Below, one piece after another: positions 34,943-43,558 of a DNA stretch of 64,000 nucleotides. Origin of the DNA: Virgifigura deserti (GTDB taxonomy: Bacteria > Pseudomonadota > Alphaproteobacteria > Dongiales > Dongiaceae). Positions within the stretch are counted from its first letter, which is position 1. Each line of letters opens with the position of its first letter. A program made the translations under genes and the position numbers. Where the stretch lies: contig QOZR01000010.1 of NCBI GenBank assembly GCA_003576685.1, positions 124,001 through 188,000 of the forward strand. The letters run 5' to 3'. Under the pieces are notes generated by a model. It saw only the letters and a program-made list of their open reading frames with translations, searched no databases and had not been told where the DNA came from.

Positions 34943-35425
34943 ATGATGCGGACCTACTTGCTTGGAAGAGCGCTTTGGCTCTGCCTGTTCGCCGCCGCCG
35001 GCTTCGTTTGCTTCGATGCCGCTCCGGCGACAGCGCAGGAGGAGGAGAAGCCCTATAGCATCACCGACGGAAAGGTCGACTGGTATACCTATAGCGGCTA
35101 TCGTCGCTATCATGGTGAATGTCATGTCTGTCACGGACCTGACGGTCTCGGCAGCTCCTTCGGACCAAGCCTCGTGAACAGCCTGAAGACGCTGAGCTAC
35201 GATGAGTACCTCGAGGTCGTCGTCAACGGCAGGCAGAATGTCTCGCAGGCGAGCCACCGGGCGATGCCGGCTTTCGGGATGAACCCGAATGTGATGTGCT
35301 TCGTCGACGACATCTATGCCTATCTGAAGGCCCGGTCCGATGGCGCCCTGGGGCGGGGACGGCCAGAGCACGGACCGAAGCCGGATGAGGCAAGGGAACG
35401 GGACAACGCCTGTCTCGGTTTCTGA
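34943..35425 (+). CDS. xoxG: c-type cytochrome, methanol-metabolism-related (XoxG)
   Basis: Periplasmic electron acceptor of XoxF. 160 residues, signal peptide ending near PATAQEEE. One haem motif CHVCH at 60-64 and a distal Met in RAMPAFG at 108; two more cysteines (C119, C157) match the four-cysteine family used with methanol dehydrogenases. The chosen ATG has AAAGGA 10 bases upstream; an earlier in-frame ATG six codons back is possible. Follows xoxF after the terminator and a 160-base stretch, and precedes xoxJ by 51 bases. Confidence 0.93.
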   Translation: MMRTYLLGRALWLCLFAAAGFVCFDAAPATAQEEEKPYSITDGKVDWYTYSGYRRYHGECHVCHGPDGLGSSFGPSLVNSLKTLSYDEYLEVVVNGRQNVSQASHRAMPAFGMNPNVMCFVDDIYAYLKARSDGALGRGRPEHGPKPDEARERDNACLGF

Positions 35426-35476
35426 ATCTTCCGCGGGCGTCCCCGGCTCGGCGTTCAAGGATGACGGAGTTTGCTC

Positions 35477-36322
35477 ATGACCTCGAAGAACTCTCGGCGG
35501 GCGGGACTCGCCGCCGCTCTCATCCTCGCGGTCGGCGTCGCCGGCCATGTGCCCGAGACGGGGCGGGCGGCCACCGCCGAGGCGGTGGACCGCTCGACCC
35601 TGCGGGTGTGCGCGGATCCTAGCAATCCGCCCTTCTCGACGGAGGCGGGCGACGGGTTCGAGAACAAGATCGCGGAACTCCTCGCCAAGGAACTGGGCGT
35701 TCCCGTCCGGTATACCTGGTACCCCGATACCATGGGGTTCATCCGCAACACCTTGCGGGCCCGGAAATGCGATCTGGTGATGGGCACCACCACCGCAAAT
35801 GAGCTGCTGCAGAACACCAATCCCTATTACCGCTCGGCCTACAGCCTCGTATATCGGGAGGATTCGGACCTCTCCATCAGTTCGATCAACGATCCGGTCC
35901 TGAAGAGGCTTAAGATCGGTGCTATCGCCGCAACCCCGCCGATAGACCTGTTGGTGCAGAACGGCCTGCTGACGCAATTGCGGCCCTATCAGCTGCTGGT
36001 CGATACCCGTCACTATGATCCGGGGTATGACGTCGTCCACGACGTGGCGATCGGCGAGATTGATGTCGGGATCGTGTGGGGGCCGATCGCCGGCTACTAC
36101 GCGAAGCAGGAAGACACGCCATTGACCATCGTGCCGCTGCATTCCGAGGCCGGCGGCCCGCATCTCGATTATCGAATCACGATGGGCGTCCGTCCCAATG
36201 AACCGGAGTGGAAGCGCGAGATCAACCGGCTGATCCGCAAGACGCAGCCCGAGATCAACCGGATTCTCCTCGACTATGGCGTGCCGCTCCTCGACGAGAT
36301 GGGCAAGCCGATCAAACCCTGA
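35477..36322 (+). CDS. xoxJ: Quinoprotein dehydrogenase-associated periplasmic binding protein (XoxJ)
   Basis: 281-residue secreted protein of the ABC solute-binding fold (SBP_bac_3-like) that goes with xoxF/mxaF operons. Signal peptide GLAAALILAVGVAGHVPETGRA; then STLRVCADPSNPPFSTEAGDG, FENKIAELLAKELG, and GTTTANELLQNTNPYYRS. Known idea: helps mature or activate the dehydrogenase; not proven. The ATG has GGAG eight bases upstream, with a TTG two codons earlier. Ends overlapping the convergent ABC ATPase gene by 11 bases. Confidence 0.93.
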   Translation: MTSKNSRRAGLAAALILAVGVAGHVPETGRAATAEAVDRSTLRVCADPSNPPFSTEAGDGFENKIAELLAKELGVPVRYTWYPDTMGFIRNTLRARKCDLVMGTTTANELLQNTNPYYRSAYSLVYREDSDLSISSINDPVLKRLKIGAIAATPPIDLLVQNGLLTQLRPYQLLVDTRHYDPGYDVVHDVAIGEIDVGIVWGPIAGYYAKQEDTPLTIVPLHSEAGGPHLDYRITMGVRPNEPEWKREINRLIRKTQPEINRILLDYGVPLLDEMGKPIKP

Positions 36323-37052
36323 ATTCATCCCCGCCGTTCAACCGCTGTCGAATCGACTCGATGATCGCCGGGTCGTTCCGCTCGCAACGGGGAATGTCGA
36401 TCGGCAGATCCATGACGATTGAGCCCGGGGCGGAGGACAGCAGAATGATGCGGTCCGCCAGAACCGCCGCTTCGCGGGTGTCGTGGGTGACGAACAGCAC
36501 CGTGGTCGGATGCGCCCGCCAAATCTCCAGGAGCAGGAGCCGCAGCCGATCGGCGGTCGGTTCGTCCAGCGAAACGAAGGGCTCGTCCATAAGGAGCAGG
36601 TCGGGCTGAACGGCAAAAGCCCGGACGAGTGCCACCCGGCGACTCATGCCGACCGACAGCCGCTCGGGATAGGCGTGCGGAAATTCCTGTAGCTCCGTGG
36701 CGGCCAGAAGGTCCTCGACGATGCCGGAGGCGGCCTGTTCCGGGGTCAGCACAAGCTTGATGTTCTCGATGACCGTGCGCCATGGAAGCAGCCGGGGGTT
36801 CTGGAACACGTAACCGATCACCGGCTCTTCCTTGCCTGGTGCGGTCGGCAGGGAGACTTGTCCGTCGAAGTCGCGATCGAGCCCGGCGATAATGTTGAGC
36901 AGGGTCGTCTTGCCGCAACCGGAGGGTCCGAGCAGGCAGACGAACTCGCCTCGGCGCGCGGTGAATCGCAGATCCTTCAGCGCGATATGCGGGGCAGCCC
37001 GGCCCACCGCGGGATAGCGCTTCAGGCGGACGTCGATCTCCAGGCCGCTCAT
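36312..37052 (-). CDS. ABC transporter ATP-binding protein (nitrate/sulfonate type)
   Basis: Energises the adjacent importer. 246 residues: Walker A LLGPSGCGKTT near 46-56, FQNPRLLPWRTVIENI Q-loop region, signature LSVGMSRRVALVRA (an unusual V in place of the second G), Walker B LLLMDEPFVSLD and FVTHDTREAA His loop. Closest families are SsuB/TauB/NrtD-type. The ATG overlaps the permease stop (ATGA). Substrate unknown. Convergent to xoxJ with an 11-base tail overlap. Confidence 0.92.
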   Translation of the reverse strand: MSGLEIDVRLKRYPAVGRAAPHIALKDLRFTARRGEFVCLLGPSGCGKTTLLNIIAGLDRDFDGQVSLPTAPGKEEPVIGYVFQNPRLLPWRTVIENIKLVLTPEQAASGIVEDLLAATELQEFPHAYPERLSVGMSRRVALVRAFAVQPDLLLMDEPFVSLDEPTADRLRLLLLEIWRAHPTTVLFVTHDTREAAVLADRIILLSSAPGSIVMDLPIDIPRCERNDPAIIESIRQRLNGGDEFRV

Positions 37053-37825
37053 CGCCGCCATCGGTTGGCACGCCGTTCGAGAGGCTGGAGAATCGCGAGC
37101 TCGATGAACTGGATCACGCCTACGAACGCGATCGTGTAGGCGAGGATGCTCGCGACATCGAAGAACTGGAAGAACAGGTGGATCTGGAAACCTACGCCGT
37201 TGCTGCGCCCCAGCAGTTCGACCACGAGCACGATCTTCCAGATGAGGGCCAGCCCGGAGCGCGACGCAGCGACGATGAAGGGCAAGAGTTCGGGCAGGAT
37301 CACATGGCGCAGCGTCTTGGCGCGTCCGAGCCGAAAGACCTGGGCCATCTCCAGATGGTCCTTGTTCAGCGTTCTTGCGCCCTCGCGCAAGGTGACGATG
37401 ACGTTTGGAATCTTGTTGACCGCCACCGCCGCGATCGCCGCGGCCTCGATCAGCCCGAACCAGACATAGCAAAGCACGATCGTGACGAGGGCCGGGATGT
37501 TGAGGAAGAGAACCAGCCAGGAATCGAAGAAGCGGTCGAGCGACCTCGATCGGCCCATGGCGATACCGATGGGGACACCGACGAGCATTGCCAAGGTGAA
37601 GCTGGCGGCCACACGGGCCAGCGTGATCCCGACATGCCAGAGCAGCTCGCCATCGCGAATTCCGGCCACCAGCACGGAAAACACCACGGCCGGTGGCGGC
37701 AACAGGCGGGCATCCGTGAGCGCCGATGCTACATGCCAGATCAGCAGAAGCGCCGCGGCCGACGCGGCGTGCCACCAGACGGCGGACCAGGGTGTCGGTG
37801 CGTTCAGTAGGTGACGTGTTGCCAA
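37049..37825 (-). CDS. ABC transporter permease (nitrate/sulfonate type)
   Basis: 258 residues with about six helices and the coupling loop EGARTLNKDHLEMAQVFRLGRAKTLRHVILPELLPFI, which is the EAA-type segment of SsuC/TauC permeases. The start TTG overlaps the binding-protein stop by 22 bases. Membrane partner of the ATPase and binding protein on either side. Confidence 0.9.
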   Translation of the reverse strand: MATRHLLNAPTPWSAVWWHAASAAALLLIWHVASALTDARLLPPPAVVFSVLVAGIRDGELLWHVGITLARVAASFTLAMLVGVPIGIAMGRSRSLDRFFDSWLVLFLNIPALVTIVLCYVWFGLIEAAAIAAVAVNKIPNVIVTLREGARTLNKDHLEMAQVFRLGRAKTLRHVILPELLPFIVAASRSGLALIWKIVLVVELLGRSNGVGFQIHLFFQFFDVASILAYTIAFVGVIQFIELAILQPLERRANRWRR

Positions 37826-38793
37826 AAGGTCCCTGCCTGGAGCTCACGGCTCTTGCCGACAAGCTCTTCGCCGCCGAGCTCCGCCATCAGCGCGAAGGCG
37901 CGTGCCGCGTCCGCTCGTTCGGCGTTGCCCCAGCTTTCCGGGATGCCCTGGCGAAAGCTGTCCCGAAGCGCCCGAAAGGTCGCCTCGTCCGACGCCCCCA
38001 TCATCGGGCGGAGGCGCTCCCACTCGGCTTCAGATTGCTCGAGAATCCGTTTTGCCTTGCGGCTTGCGCGGACCAGGGCGGAGACGGCGTCGCGATGCGC
38101 CTCGCCCCAGCTTTCGTCGAACACATAGCCGAGCAGCGGCAGGTCCGAGCCGATGCCGAGCTCGCGCGCCGCCGCCTCTACGCTGATCACGGTTCGGAAG
38201 CCTTTGGCTTCGAGCGGCGCCAGGTAATTCCAGTAGTTGATGATGGCGTCGATCCGGCCGAGCCGGATCTGCTCGTTGAGCAGCGGCGGCGCGCCAAACA
38301 CCGCGTCGACCTCTCCGGCCAGGTCCATGCCATGCCGCTCCCTGGCCAGGGCGCGTATCAGCAGCCAGCTCTTGTCGGCGGGCCCGCCGGCGATGCCCAG
38401 GCGCTTGCCCTTCAGATCGGATAGTGTCCGGATCGGCGATTCGGCCGGGACCATCAACGCCCCGACGGCGGTGGAATAGGGAACGAAGGTGAAGTCGGCG
38501 CCGGCCGCGCGCTGTCGCGACACCCAAATCCAGTCGGTGACGATCACATCGACCTTTCCCGCCTGCAGGGCCACCGCGGTCGCATCCTTTCCCGCGAGTT
38601 CGACCACCTCGACGTCGATGCCTTCCGCCTTGTCCAAGCCATGCGTCTTGATGACGTCGAGCTCCCAGGAGACGGTGCCGAACTTCAGAATGCCGACCCG
38701 CACCGTCTCGGCCGCCGCGGGAGTGGCGGCCAGGGCGAGGCAGGACAAAGCGATGGCGATCAACAGGTGTCTTGCGCGGTGCTGCGGAGTCAT
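37804..38793 (-). CDS. ABC transporter substrate-binding protein (NMT1/SsuA-like)
   Basis: 329 residues. A signal peptide (LLIAIALSCLALAATPAAA) precedes ETVRVGILKFGTVSWELDVIKTHGLDKAEGIDV, a common start of SsuA/TauA/ThiY-type receptors. DVIVTDWIWVSRQRAAGADFTFVPY and LKGKRLGIAGGPADKSWLLIRAL follow. Placement against xoxFGJ suggests a substrate linked to methanol oxidation, such as a metal-binding small molecule or cofactor; the motifs themselves do not say. First gene of the three-gene minus-strand importer. Confidence 0.88.
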   Translation of the reverse strand: MTPQHRARHLLIAIALSCLALAATPAAAETVRVGILKFGTVSWELDVIKTHGLDKAEGIDVEVVELAGKDATAVALQAGKVDVIVTDWIWVSRQRAAGADFTFVPYSTAVGALMVPAESPIRTLSDLKGKRLGIAGGPADKSWLLIRALARERHGMDLAGEVDAVFGAPPLLNEQIRLGRIDAIINYWNYLAPLEAKGFRTVISVEAAARELGIGSDLPLLGYVFDESWGEAHRDAVSALVRASRKAKRILEQSEAEWERLRPMMGASDEATFRALRDSFRQGIPESWGNAERADAARAFALMAELGGEELVGKSRELQAGTFWQHVTY

Positions 38794-38854
38794 GGAAGCT
38801 CTTTTCTCGCCTCCCTCATTGCCGGTCGAAGCGTCGGCTCACGGCACATGGTGG

Positions 38855-38907
38855 CTAGAGCGCGATCCGATCAGGTTGGATCAACCTGATCGGTCAATCG
38901 CCCTCTA
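38855..38907. repeat. REP-like palindromic unit 1
   Basis: Imperfect palindrome opening CTAGAG and closing CTCTA. Its core is a perfect 12-base stem, CCGATCAGGTTG and CAACCTGATCGG, with a 3-base loop. No coding potential. Together with the next unit it fills the gap between the ABC binding protein and the DUF2380 gene. Confidence 0.75.
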
Positions 38908-38917
38908 TTTCGAATAA

Positions 38918-38971
38918 CTAGAGACTGATTCACCGATCACATCGATTCGATGTGATCGGATCAGGCTCTAG
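38918..38971. repeat. REP-like palindromic unit 2
   Basis: Palindrome opening CTAGAG and closing CTCTAG. Core is a perfect 13-base stem, CCGATCACATCGA and TCGATGTGATCGG, around one T. Same outer ends as unit 1 but different core, 10 bases apart: a doublet arrangement typical of alphaproteobacterial REP/BIME elements. Confidence 0.75.
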
Positions 38972-39040
38972 GCGGCATGCTAGATCGCGGTTCCGCCGCT
39001 TCGCAACCCGGCAGGCCGCTCGATGAATGTCCCGTATCCA

Positions 39041-39580
39041 TCACTCGGGTTCGGATGGCTTCAGAAGCCGGTGACGAAGTAGATAGGACACGCCGCGCGA
39101 CCATGATTCGTCGGTGTTGCCGCGGAGGTCGGCGCTCATGGCTCGAAGCGGCTTGCCCGTCGCCGTGTCCCATAGCTGAAGATTGATGTTGAGGATCAAG
39201 TTGCTCACCTTCTGGACCGTGCCTGTAATCGCCACTTCGGCGCCCAGAGAGCGGCCGATCCGCGCGGCGCATCCGTTGCAGCCATGGAGATAGCCCGCCG
39301 CCTGAATCCGGTCCCGGGCCGGCGCCAAGTCGATCACGGCATATCGACCCGAAGCGGCAAGCTCCCGGCGCAATTGCTCGCTGATGAGGGCAAGCCGCTT
39401 CTGCTCGTCGGGCCTGACGTCTTCCATTGCGCCCTGCAGGCTCGTGTCGATGAGCTCGAAATCAAAGACCGCGGCCTCGATCGGCTGTTGCGCCGCATCA
39501 CTTCGCGAAGCGGAGGCGAACGCCGCCAACACGAAAAGAAGCAGCCCGACTCCCGTTCGACGCGTCATGTCTCCTGGCAT
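39041..39580 (-). CDS. DUF2380 family periplasmic protein
   Basis: 179 residues. Signal peptide (VGLLLFVLAAFASASRSDAA) then AAVFDFELIDTSLQGAMEDVRPDEQKRLALISEQLRREL, a FDFELID-type start shared with TolB-N/DUF2380 proteins, and YLHGCNGCAARIGRSLGAEVAITGTVQKVSNLILNINLQLWD. The two Cys in HGCNGCA could form a disulfide. Family members recur with PQQ-ADH loci. Starts at an ATG after GGGAGAAGGCG. Divergent from the binding-protein gene. Confidence 0.82.
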   Translation of the reverse strand: MPGDMTRRTGVGLLLFVLAAFASASRSDAAQQPIEAAVFDFELIDTSLQGAMEDVRPDEQKRLALISEQLRRELAASGRYAVIDLAPARDRIQAAGYLHGCNGCAARIGRSLGAEVAITGTVQKVSNLILNINLQLWDTATGKPLRAMSADLRGNTDESWSRGVSYLLRHRLLKPSEPE

Positions 39581-39640
39581 CGCCTTCTCCCTGATCGCCA
39601 AAGCGCCGGCAGATCCGCGTGCGGTTGTATGCGGTGGGCG

Positions 39641-39670
39641 TTGACGTTATCGTGAGAACAAAAATTAATT
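39641..39670 (+). promoter_or_regulatory. Candidate promoter for the PQQ-ADH-associated operon
   Basis: TTGACG followed 18 bases later by TTAATT, in an unusually AT-rich stretch for this window, 56 bases before the TTG start of the next gene. A matching divergent promoter for DUF2380 may overlap. Confidence 0.35.
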
Positions 39671-39725
39671 CAGCTTAGCACGGTTCGGCGCATTCAACGG
39701 TGCGAAGCTGATCGGAGGCAAGGTA

Positions 39726-40931
39726 TTGCGCTTTTTACGAACCTCTCCCATCGGGGTTGTTGTCGGGATGCTGGCGGCTTTCACCGGGGCATTTGCCCAG
39801 GATAAACAGGCCGATGTCGCCACCGTTCCGATCGCCTACATCACCGAACGGATCGCGCATGTGCCGCTCTCCCTCGTTGAGCCGATCCTGACCGATGCGG
39901 GGGTGCAGGGCGCCCGGCTGGGCATCGCCGACAACAACACGACCGGGCGCTTCCTGGGGCAGAAGTTCGTGCTCGACGAGGCGGTGGTGCCGGAGGGCGG
40001 CGACGTGGGCGCGGCGTTCGAGGCGCTGCTGGCCGCCGGCCACAGGCTGATCGTCGCCGATCTGCAAGCTGACGACCTGCTGGCGATCGCCGATTTGCCG
40101 GCGGCGCGGGACGTCCTGATCTTCAACACCCGGGCGCCGGACGACGCCCTGCGCAACGATGCGTGCCGGGCAAACGTCCTGCACGTCATCCCGAGCCGGG
40201 CGATGCGGGCCGACGCGCTGGCCCAGTATCTCGTCTGGAAGAAGTGGCGCGACTGGTTCCTGATCGTGGGGGCGGGCGACGGCGACCGGCGCTATGCCGA
40301 GGCGATCCGCCGCGCCGCCACCAAGTTCGGCGCCGAGATCGTCGGCGCGCGCGATTACGACGCCGGCTCCACGGCGCGCCGCACCGATACCGGCCACGCG
40401 CAGATCCAGAAGCAGATGCCGGTGTTGACCCAGGGCGAGGGCTACGACGTCGTCGTGGTCGCCGACGAGAGCGATCTGTTCGGCGAGTATCTGCCCTACC
40501 GGACCTGGCTGCCGCGCCCGGTGGTCGGCACGCAAGGGCTGGTGCCGACATCCTGGCACCGCAGCTTCGAGCAATGGGGCGCGACCCAGATGCAGAACCG
40601 CTTCCACGCGGCGGCCGGGCGCGGGATGAGCGAGCGCGACTACACCGCCTGGCTGGCGGTGCGCAGCATCGGCGAGGCGGCGACCCGGACCGACAGCACC
40701 GACGCCGCGACGATCGAGGCCTACATCCGCGGCGACGAGTTCGCGCTCGCCGGGTTCAAGGGCCTGGCGCTGACCTATCGCGCCTGGAACGGGCAGCTGC
40801 GCCAGCCGGTGCTGCTGGCGGCGCCGCGGGCGCTGGTCTCGGTCTCGCCGCAGGAGGGCTTCCTGCACCAGCACAGCGAGCTCGACACGCTCGGCTTCGA
40901 CCGGCCGGAATCGACCTGCCGGCTCGACTGA
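39726..40931 (+). CDS. ABC binding protein of the PQQ-dependent alcohol dehydrogenase system
   Basis: 401 residues of the periplasmic branched-chain-amino-acid-type binding fold. After a signal (IGVVVGMLAAFTGAFAQDKQ) come VPIAYITERIAHVPLSLVEPIL and VLHVIPSRAMRADALAQYLVWKKWRDWFL, both seen in the PQQ_ABC_bind family. Pairs with the beta-propeller and ABC-2 proteins downstream; substrate not known. The start is TTG with GGAGGCAAGG nine bases upstream. Codon use shifts to very high third-position GC here, as in the next gene. Confidence 0.88.
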   Translation: MRFLRTSPIGVVVGMLAAFTGAFAQDKQADVATVPIAYITERIAHVPLSLVEPILTDAGVQGARLGIADNNTTGRFLGQKFVLDEAVVPEGGDVGAAFEALLAAGHRLIVADLQADDLLAIADLPAARDVLIFNTRAPDDALRNDACRANVLHVIPSRAMRADALAQYLVWKKWRDWFLIVGAGDGDRRYAEAIRRAATKFGAEIVGARDYDAGSTARRTDTGHAQIQKQMPVLTQGEGYDVVVVADESDLFGEYLPYRTWLPRPVVGTQGLVPTSWHRSFEQWGATQMQNRFHAAAGRGMSERDYTAWLAVRSIGEAATRTDSTDAATIEAYIRGDEFALAGFKGLALTYRAWNGQLRQPVLLAAPRALVSVSPQEGFLHQHSELDTLGFDRPESTCRLD

Positions 40932-40963
40932 GGGCCGGCGCCATTGTCAGGCAGGAGATGCAC

Positions 40964-41929
40964 ATGAAGACCCAACTGAGTCTGGCCGGGGCGGCGCTGC
41001 TGGCGCTGGTCATGCCGGCGGCGGCGGAGACGATCTACGTCTCGAACGAGAAGAGCAACGACATCACGGTGATCGACGGCGAAACCCTCGAAGTCACCGC
41101 CACGGTCGCGGTCGGCCAGCGGCCGCGCGGCATCACGCTGAGCCACGACCACAAGTTCCTCTATATCTGCGCCAGCGACGACGACACGGTCGAGGTGCTC
41201 GACCTTGAAGCACTTGAGATCGTCGGCACGATGCCGTCGGGACCGGACCCGGAATTGTTCGTGCTGCATCCCGACGGCAACCCGCTCTACATCGCCAACG
41301 AGGACGACAACATGGTCACCGTGGTCGACGTCGAGAAGGGCACGGTGCTGGCCGAGGTCCCGGTCGGCGTCGAGCCCGAGGGGATGGGGATCAGCCCGGA
41401 CGGGGCGGTGCTGGTCAACACCTCGGAGACGACCAACATGGCGCACTTCATCGACACCGCGACGCACCAGATCACCGCCAACGTGCTGGTCGACAATCGG
41501 CCGCGCTTCGCGGAGTTCAGCGGGGACGGCAAGCAAGTCTGGGTCTCCGCCGAGATCGGCGGCACGGTCAGCGTGATCGATACCGGGACGAAGGAGATCA
41601 TCACGAAGATCGGCTTCGAGATCCCCGGCGTCCAGCCGGAGGCGATCCAGCCGGTCGGCGTCGCGCTGACCGACGATGGAAAATACGCCTTCGTCGCGCT
41701 CGGGCCATCGAACCGGGTCGCGGTGATCGATCAGCAGTCCTTCGAGGTGCTCGAATATCTGCTCGTCGGGCAGCGAGTGTGGCAGCTCGGCTTCAACGCC
41801 GACCAGAGCCGGCTCTACACCACCAACGGCAACAGCAACGACATCTCGGTGATCGACGTCGCCGATCGCGAGGTCGTCAAGTCGATCACCGTCGGTCAGG
41901 CCCCGTGGGGCGTCGTTGTCAAGCCGTAG
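40964..41929 (+). CDS. PQQ-dependent catabolism-associated YVTN beta-propeller protein
   Basis: 321 residues, secreted (LSLAGAALLALVMPAAAETI). Six or seven YVTN-like blades, e.g. IYVSNEKSNDITVIDGETLEV, LYICASDDDTVEVLDLEALE, LYIANEDDNMVTVVDVEKG, VWVSAEIGGTVSVIDTG, LYTTNGNSNDISVIDVA. Its partner is probably one of the PQQ enzymes or the ABC proteins; binding only is inferred. The ATG has AGGAG six bases upstream and the 3' end overlaps the ATPase gene by 14 bases. Confidence 0.92.
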   Translation: MKTQLSLAGAALLALVMPAAAETIYVSNEKSNDITVIDGETLEVTATVAVGQRPRGITLSHDHKFLYICASDDDTVEVLDLEALEIVGTMPSGPDPELFVLHPDGNPLYIANEDDNMVTVVDVEKGTVLAEVPVGVEPEGMGISPDGAVLVNTSETTNMAHFIDTATHQITANVLVDNRPRFAEFSGDGKQVWVSAEIGGTVSVIDTGTKEIITKIGFEIPGVQPEAIQPVGVALTDDGKYAFVALGPSNRVAVIDQQSFEVLEYLLVGQRVWQLGFNADQSRLYTTNGNSNDISVIDVADREVVKSITVGQAPWGVVVKP

Positions 41930-42713
41930 CGAAATTGATGTTCCTGCCGAAGAGCTGCTGACCGGCGACACTGCGTCGGCGGTTCCGGCGCTGGCGGTCG
42001 AGGGGCTGAGCCACAGTTTCGGCGAGCGCAAGGCGCTCGACGGGGTATCCTTCACAATCCCGCCAGGCGCCTTCACGGTGCTGCTCGGCCAGAACGGCGC
42101 GGGCAAGACGACTCTCTTCTCGCTGGTCACGCGGCTGTACAACAATCGCAGCGGCACAATCCGCGTCTATGGCTCCGACGTGGCGCGCCGCCCGTCCGAG
42201 GCGCTTGCGCGAATCGGCGTCGTATTCCAGCAGCGCACCCTCGATCTCGACCTCACGGTCGCGCAGAACCTTCGCTATCACGCCGCCCTCCACGGCATGA
42301 GCGGCGGCGAGGCGCGCCGGCGGATCGAGGCGGAGCTTGCCCGGCTGGCGCTATCCGACCGGGCGGGCGACAAGGTGCGCCAGCTGAGCGGCGGCCAGAT
42401 CCGGCGGATCGAGATCGCCGCGGCGCTGCTCCACCGGCCGCGCTTGATGCTGCTCGACGAGCCGACGGTCGGCCTCGATATCGGCAGCCGCCAAGGCATT
42501 CTCGACCATGTGCGCCGCCTGTGTCGTGAAGATGGAATCGGCCTGCTCTGGGCCACCCATCTCATCGACGAGGTCATTCCCGGCGACCGCGTCGTCATGC
42601 TGCACAAGGGACGCGTCGTTGCCGATGGAACGGTGGAGGATGTGGCGCGCGCGGCCGGTGCCGCGACGATCCGCGACGCCTTCACCAAACTCACCGGCGC
42701 AGGTGCATCGTGA
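41916..42713 (+). CDS. ABC transporter ATP-binding protein of the PQQ-alcohol-dehydrogenase system
   Basis: 265 residues: Walker A LLGQNGAGKTTLF near 57-69, FQQRTLDLDLTVAQNL Q-loop, signature LSGGQIRRIEIAAALL, Walker B LMLLDEPTVGLD and WATHLIDEV. Exporter-type (ABC-2) ATPase that works with the permease downstream. TTG start overlaps the propeller gene. Cargo unknown; PQQ or alcohol-stress related ideas exist but nothing in the residues decides. Confidence 0.92.
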   Translation: MSSRSEIDVPAEELLTGDTASAVPALAVEGLSHSFGERKALDGVSFTIPPGAFTVLLGQNGAGKTTLFSLVTRLYNNRSGTIRVYGSDVARRPSEALARIGVVFQQRTLDLDLTVAQNLRYHAALHGMSGGEARRRIEAELARLALSDRAGDKVRQLSGGQIRRIEIAAALLHRPRLMLLDEPTVGLDIGSRQGILDHVRRLCREDGIGLLWATHLIDEVIPGDRVVMLHKGRVVADGTVEDVARAAGAATIRDAFTKLTGAGAS

Positions 42714-43516
42714 CCGCTGTCCACTATCTCCGCTGCCTGAACGGGATCGTCGCGCGCGAGGCGCTCCGTTTCCTGCATCAGCGGGGCCGGTTCATCGCCG
42801 CGCTGGTGCGGCCGCTGGTCTGGCTGTTCATCTTCGCCGCGGGCTTCCGCGCGGTGCTGGGCGTCTCGATCATCCCGCCCTACGAGACCTATGTGCTCTA
42901 CGAGGTCTATATAACCCCTGGTCTGGTCGCGATGATCCAGCTGTTCAACGGTATGCAGAGTTCGCTATCCATGGTCTACGATCGCGAGATGGGCAGCATG
43001 AAGACCCTGCTCGTCAGTCCGCTGCCGCGCTGGTATCTGCTCGTCTGCAAGCTGTTCGCCGGTGTGGCGGTCTCGATTCTCCAGGTCTATGTCTTTCTCG
43101 CGATCGCCTGGTTCTGGGGTATCGAGGCGCCGGCCTATGGCTATGTCGCGGTGCTTCCCGCCTTGATCCTGTCGGGCCTGATGCTGGGCGCTTTGGGGTT
43201 GCTGCTGTCGTCGGCGATCAAGCAGCTCGAGAACTTCGCCGGGGTGATGAACTTCGTGATCTTCCCGATGTTCTTCGCATCCTCGGCGCTCTATCCGCTG
43301 TGGCGCATCAACGAATCGAGTCCGCTGCTCTATCAGATCTGCGCGGTGAATCCCTTCACCCATGCGGTCGAGTTGATCCGCTTCGCGCTGTATGGGCAGG
43401 TCAACCCAACGGCCTCGCTTTGGGTCCTGGGCTGCTTGGTCCTGTTTCTTGGCCTAGCGATATATGGCTATGATCCTGCGCGCGGGTTGATCGCCCGCCG
43501 CGGCGCGCCCGGATGA
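42710..43516 (+). CDS. ABC-2 permease of the PQQ-alcohol-dehydrogenase system
   Basis: 268 residues with six hydrophobic helices. Family blocks include FLHQRGRFIAALVRPLVWLFIFAAGFRAV and SLSMVYDREMGSMKTLLVSPLPRWYLL. GTG start overlaps the ATPase stop (GTGA). Same ABC-2 class as the glycan exporter at the left edge but a different family. Confidence 0.92.
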   Translation: MTAVHYLRCLNGIVAREALRFLHQRGRFIAALVRPLVWLFIFAAGFRAVLGVSIIPPYETYVLYEVYITPGLVAMIQLFNGMQSSLSMVYDREMGSMKTLLVSPLPRWYLLVCKLFAGVAVSILQVYVFLAIAWFWGIEAPAYGYVAVLPALILSGLMLGALGLLLSSAIKQLENFAGVMNFVIFPMFFASSALYPLWRINESSPLLYQICAVNPFTHAVELIRFALYGQVNPTASLWVLGCLVLFLGLAIYGYDPARGLIARRGAPG

Positions 43517-43558
43517 CGGTTTCGACCGATGAGGAGGGCATTTATTGGAGGAGCCGCA

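Noticed and set aside
36312..37862. Apparent permease-ATPase fusion of 516 residues
   Set aside because: The first part is the permease in the wrong frame; a separate permease frame is intact and overlaps the ATPase by ATGA.
40163..41929. 588-residue frame including the beta-propeller
   Set aside because: The N-terminal half is an Arg-rich shadow of the binding protein; the propeller has its own signal peptide and ribosome site.
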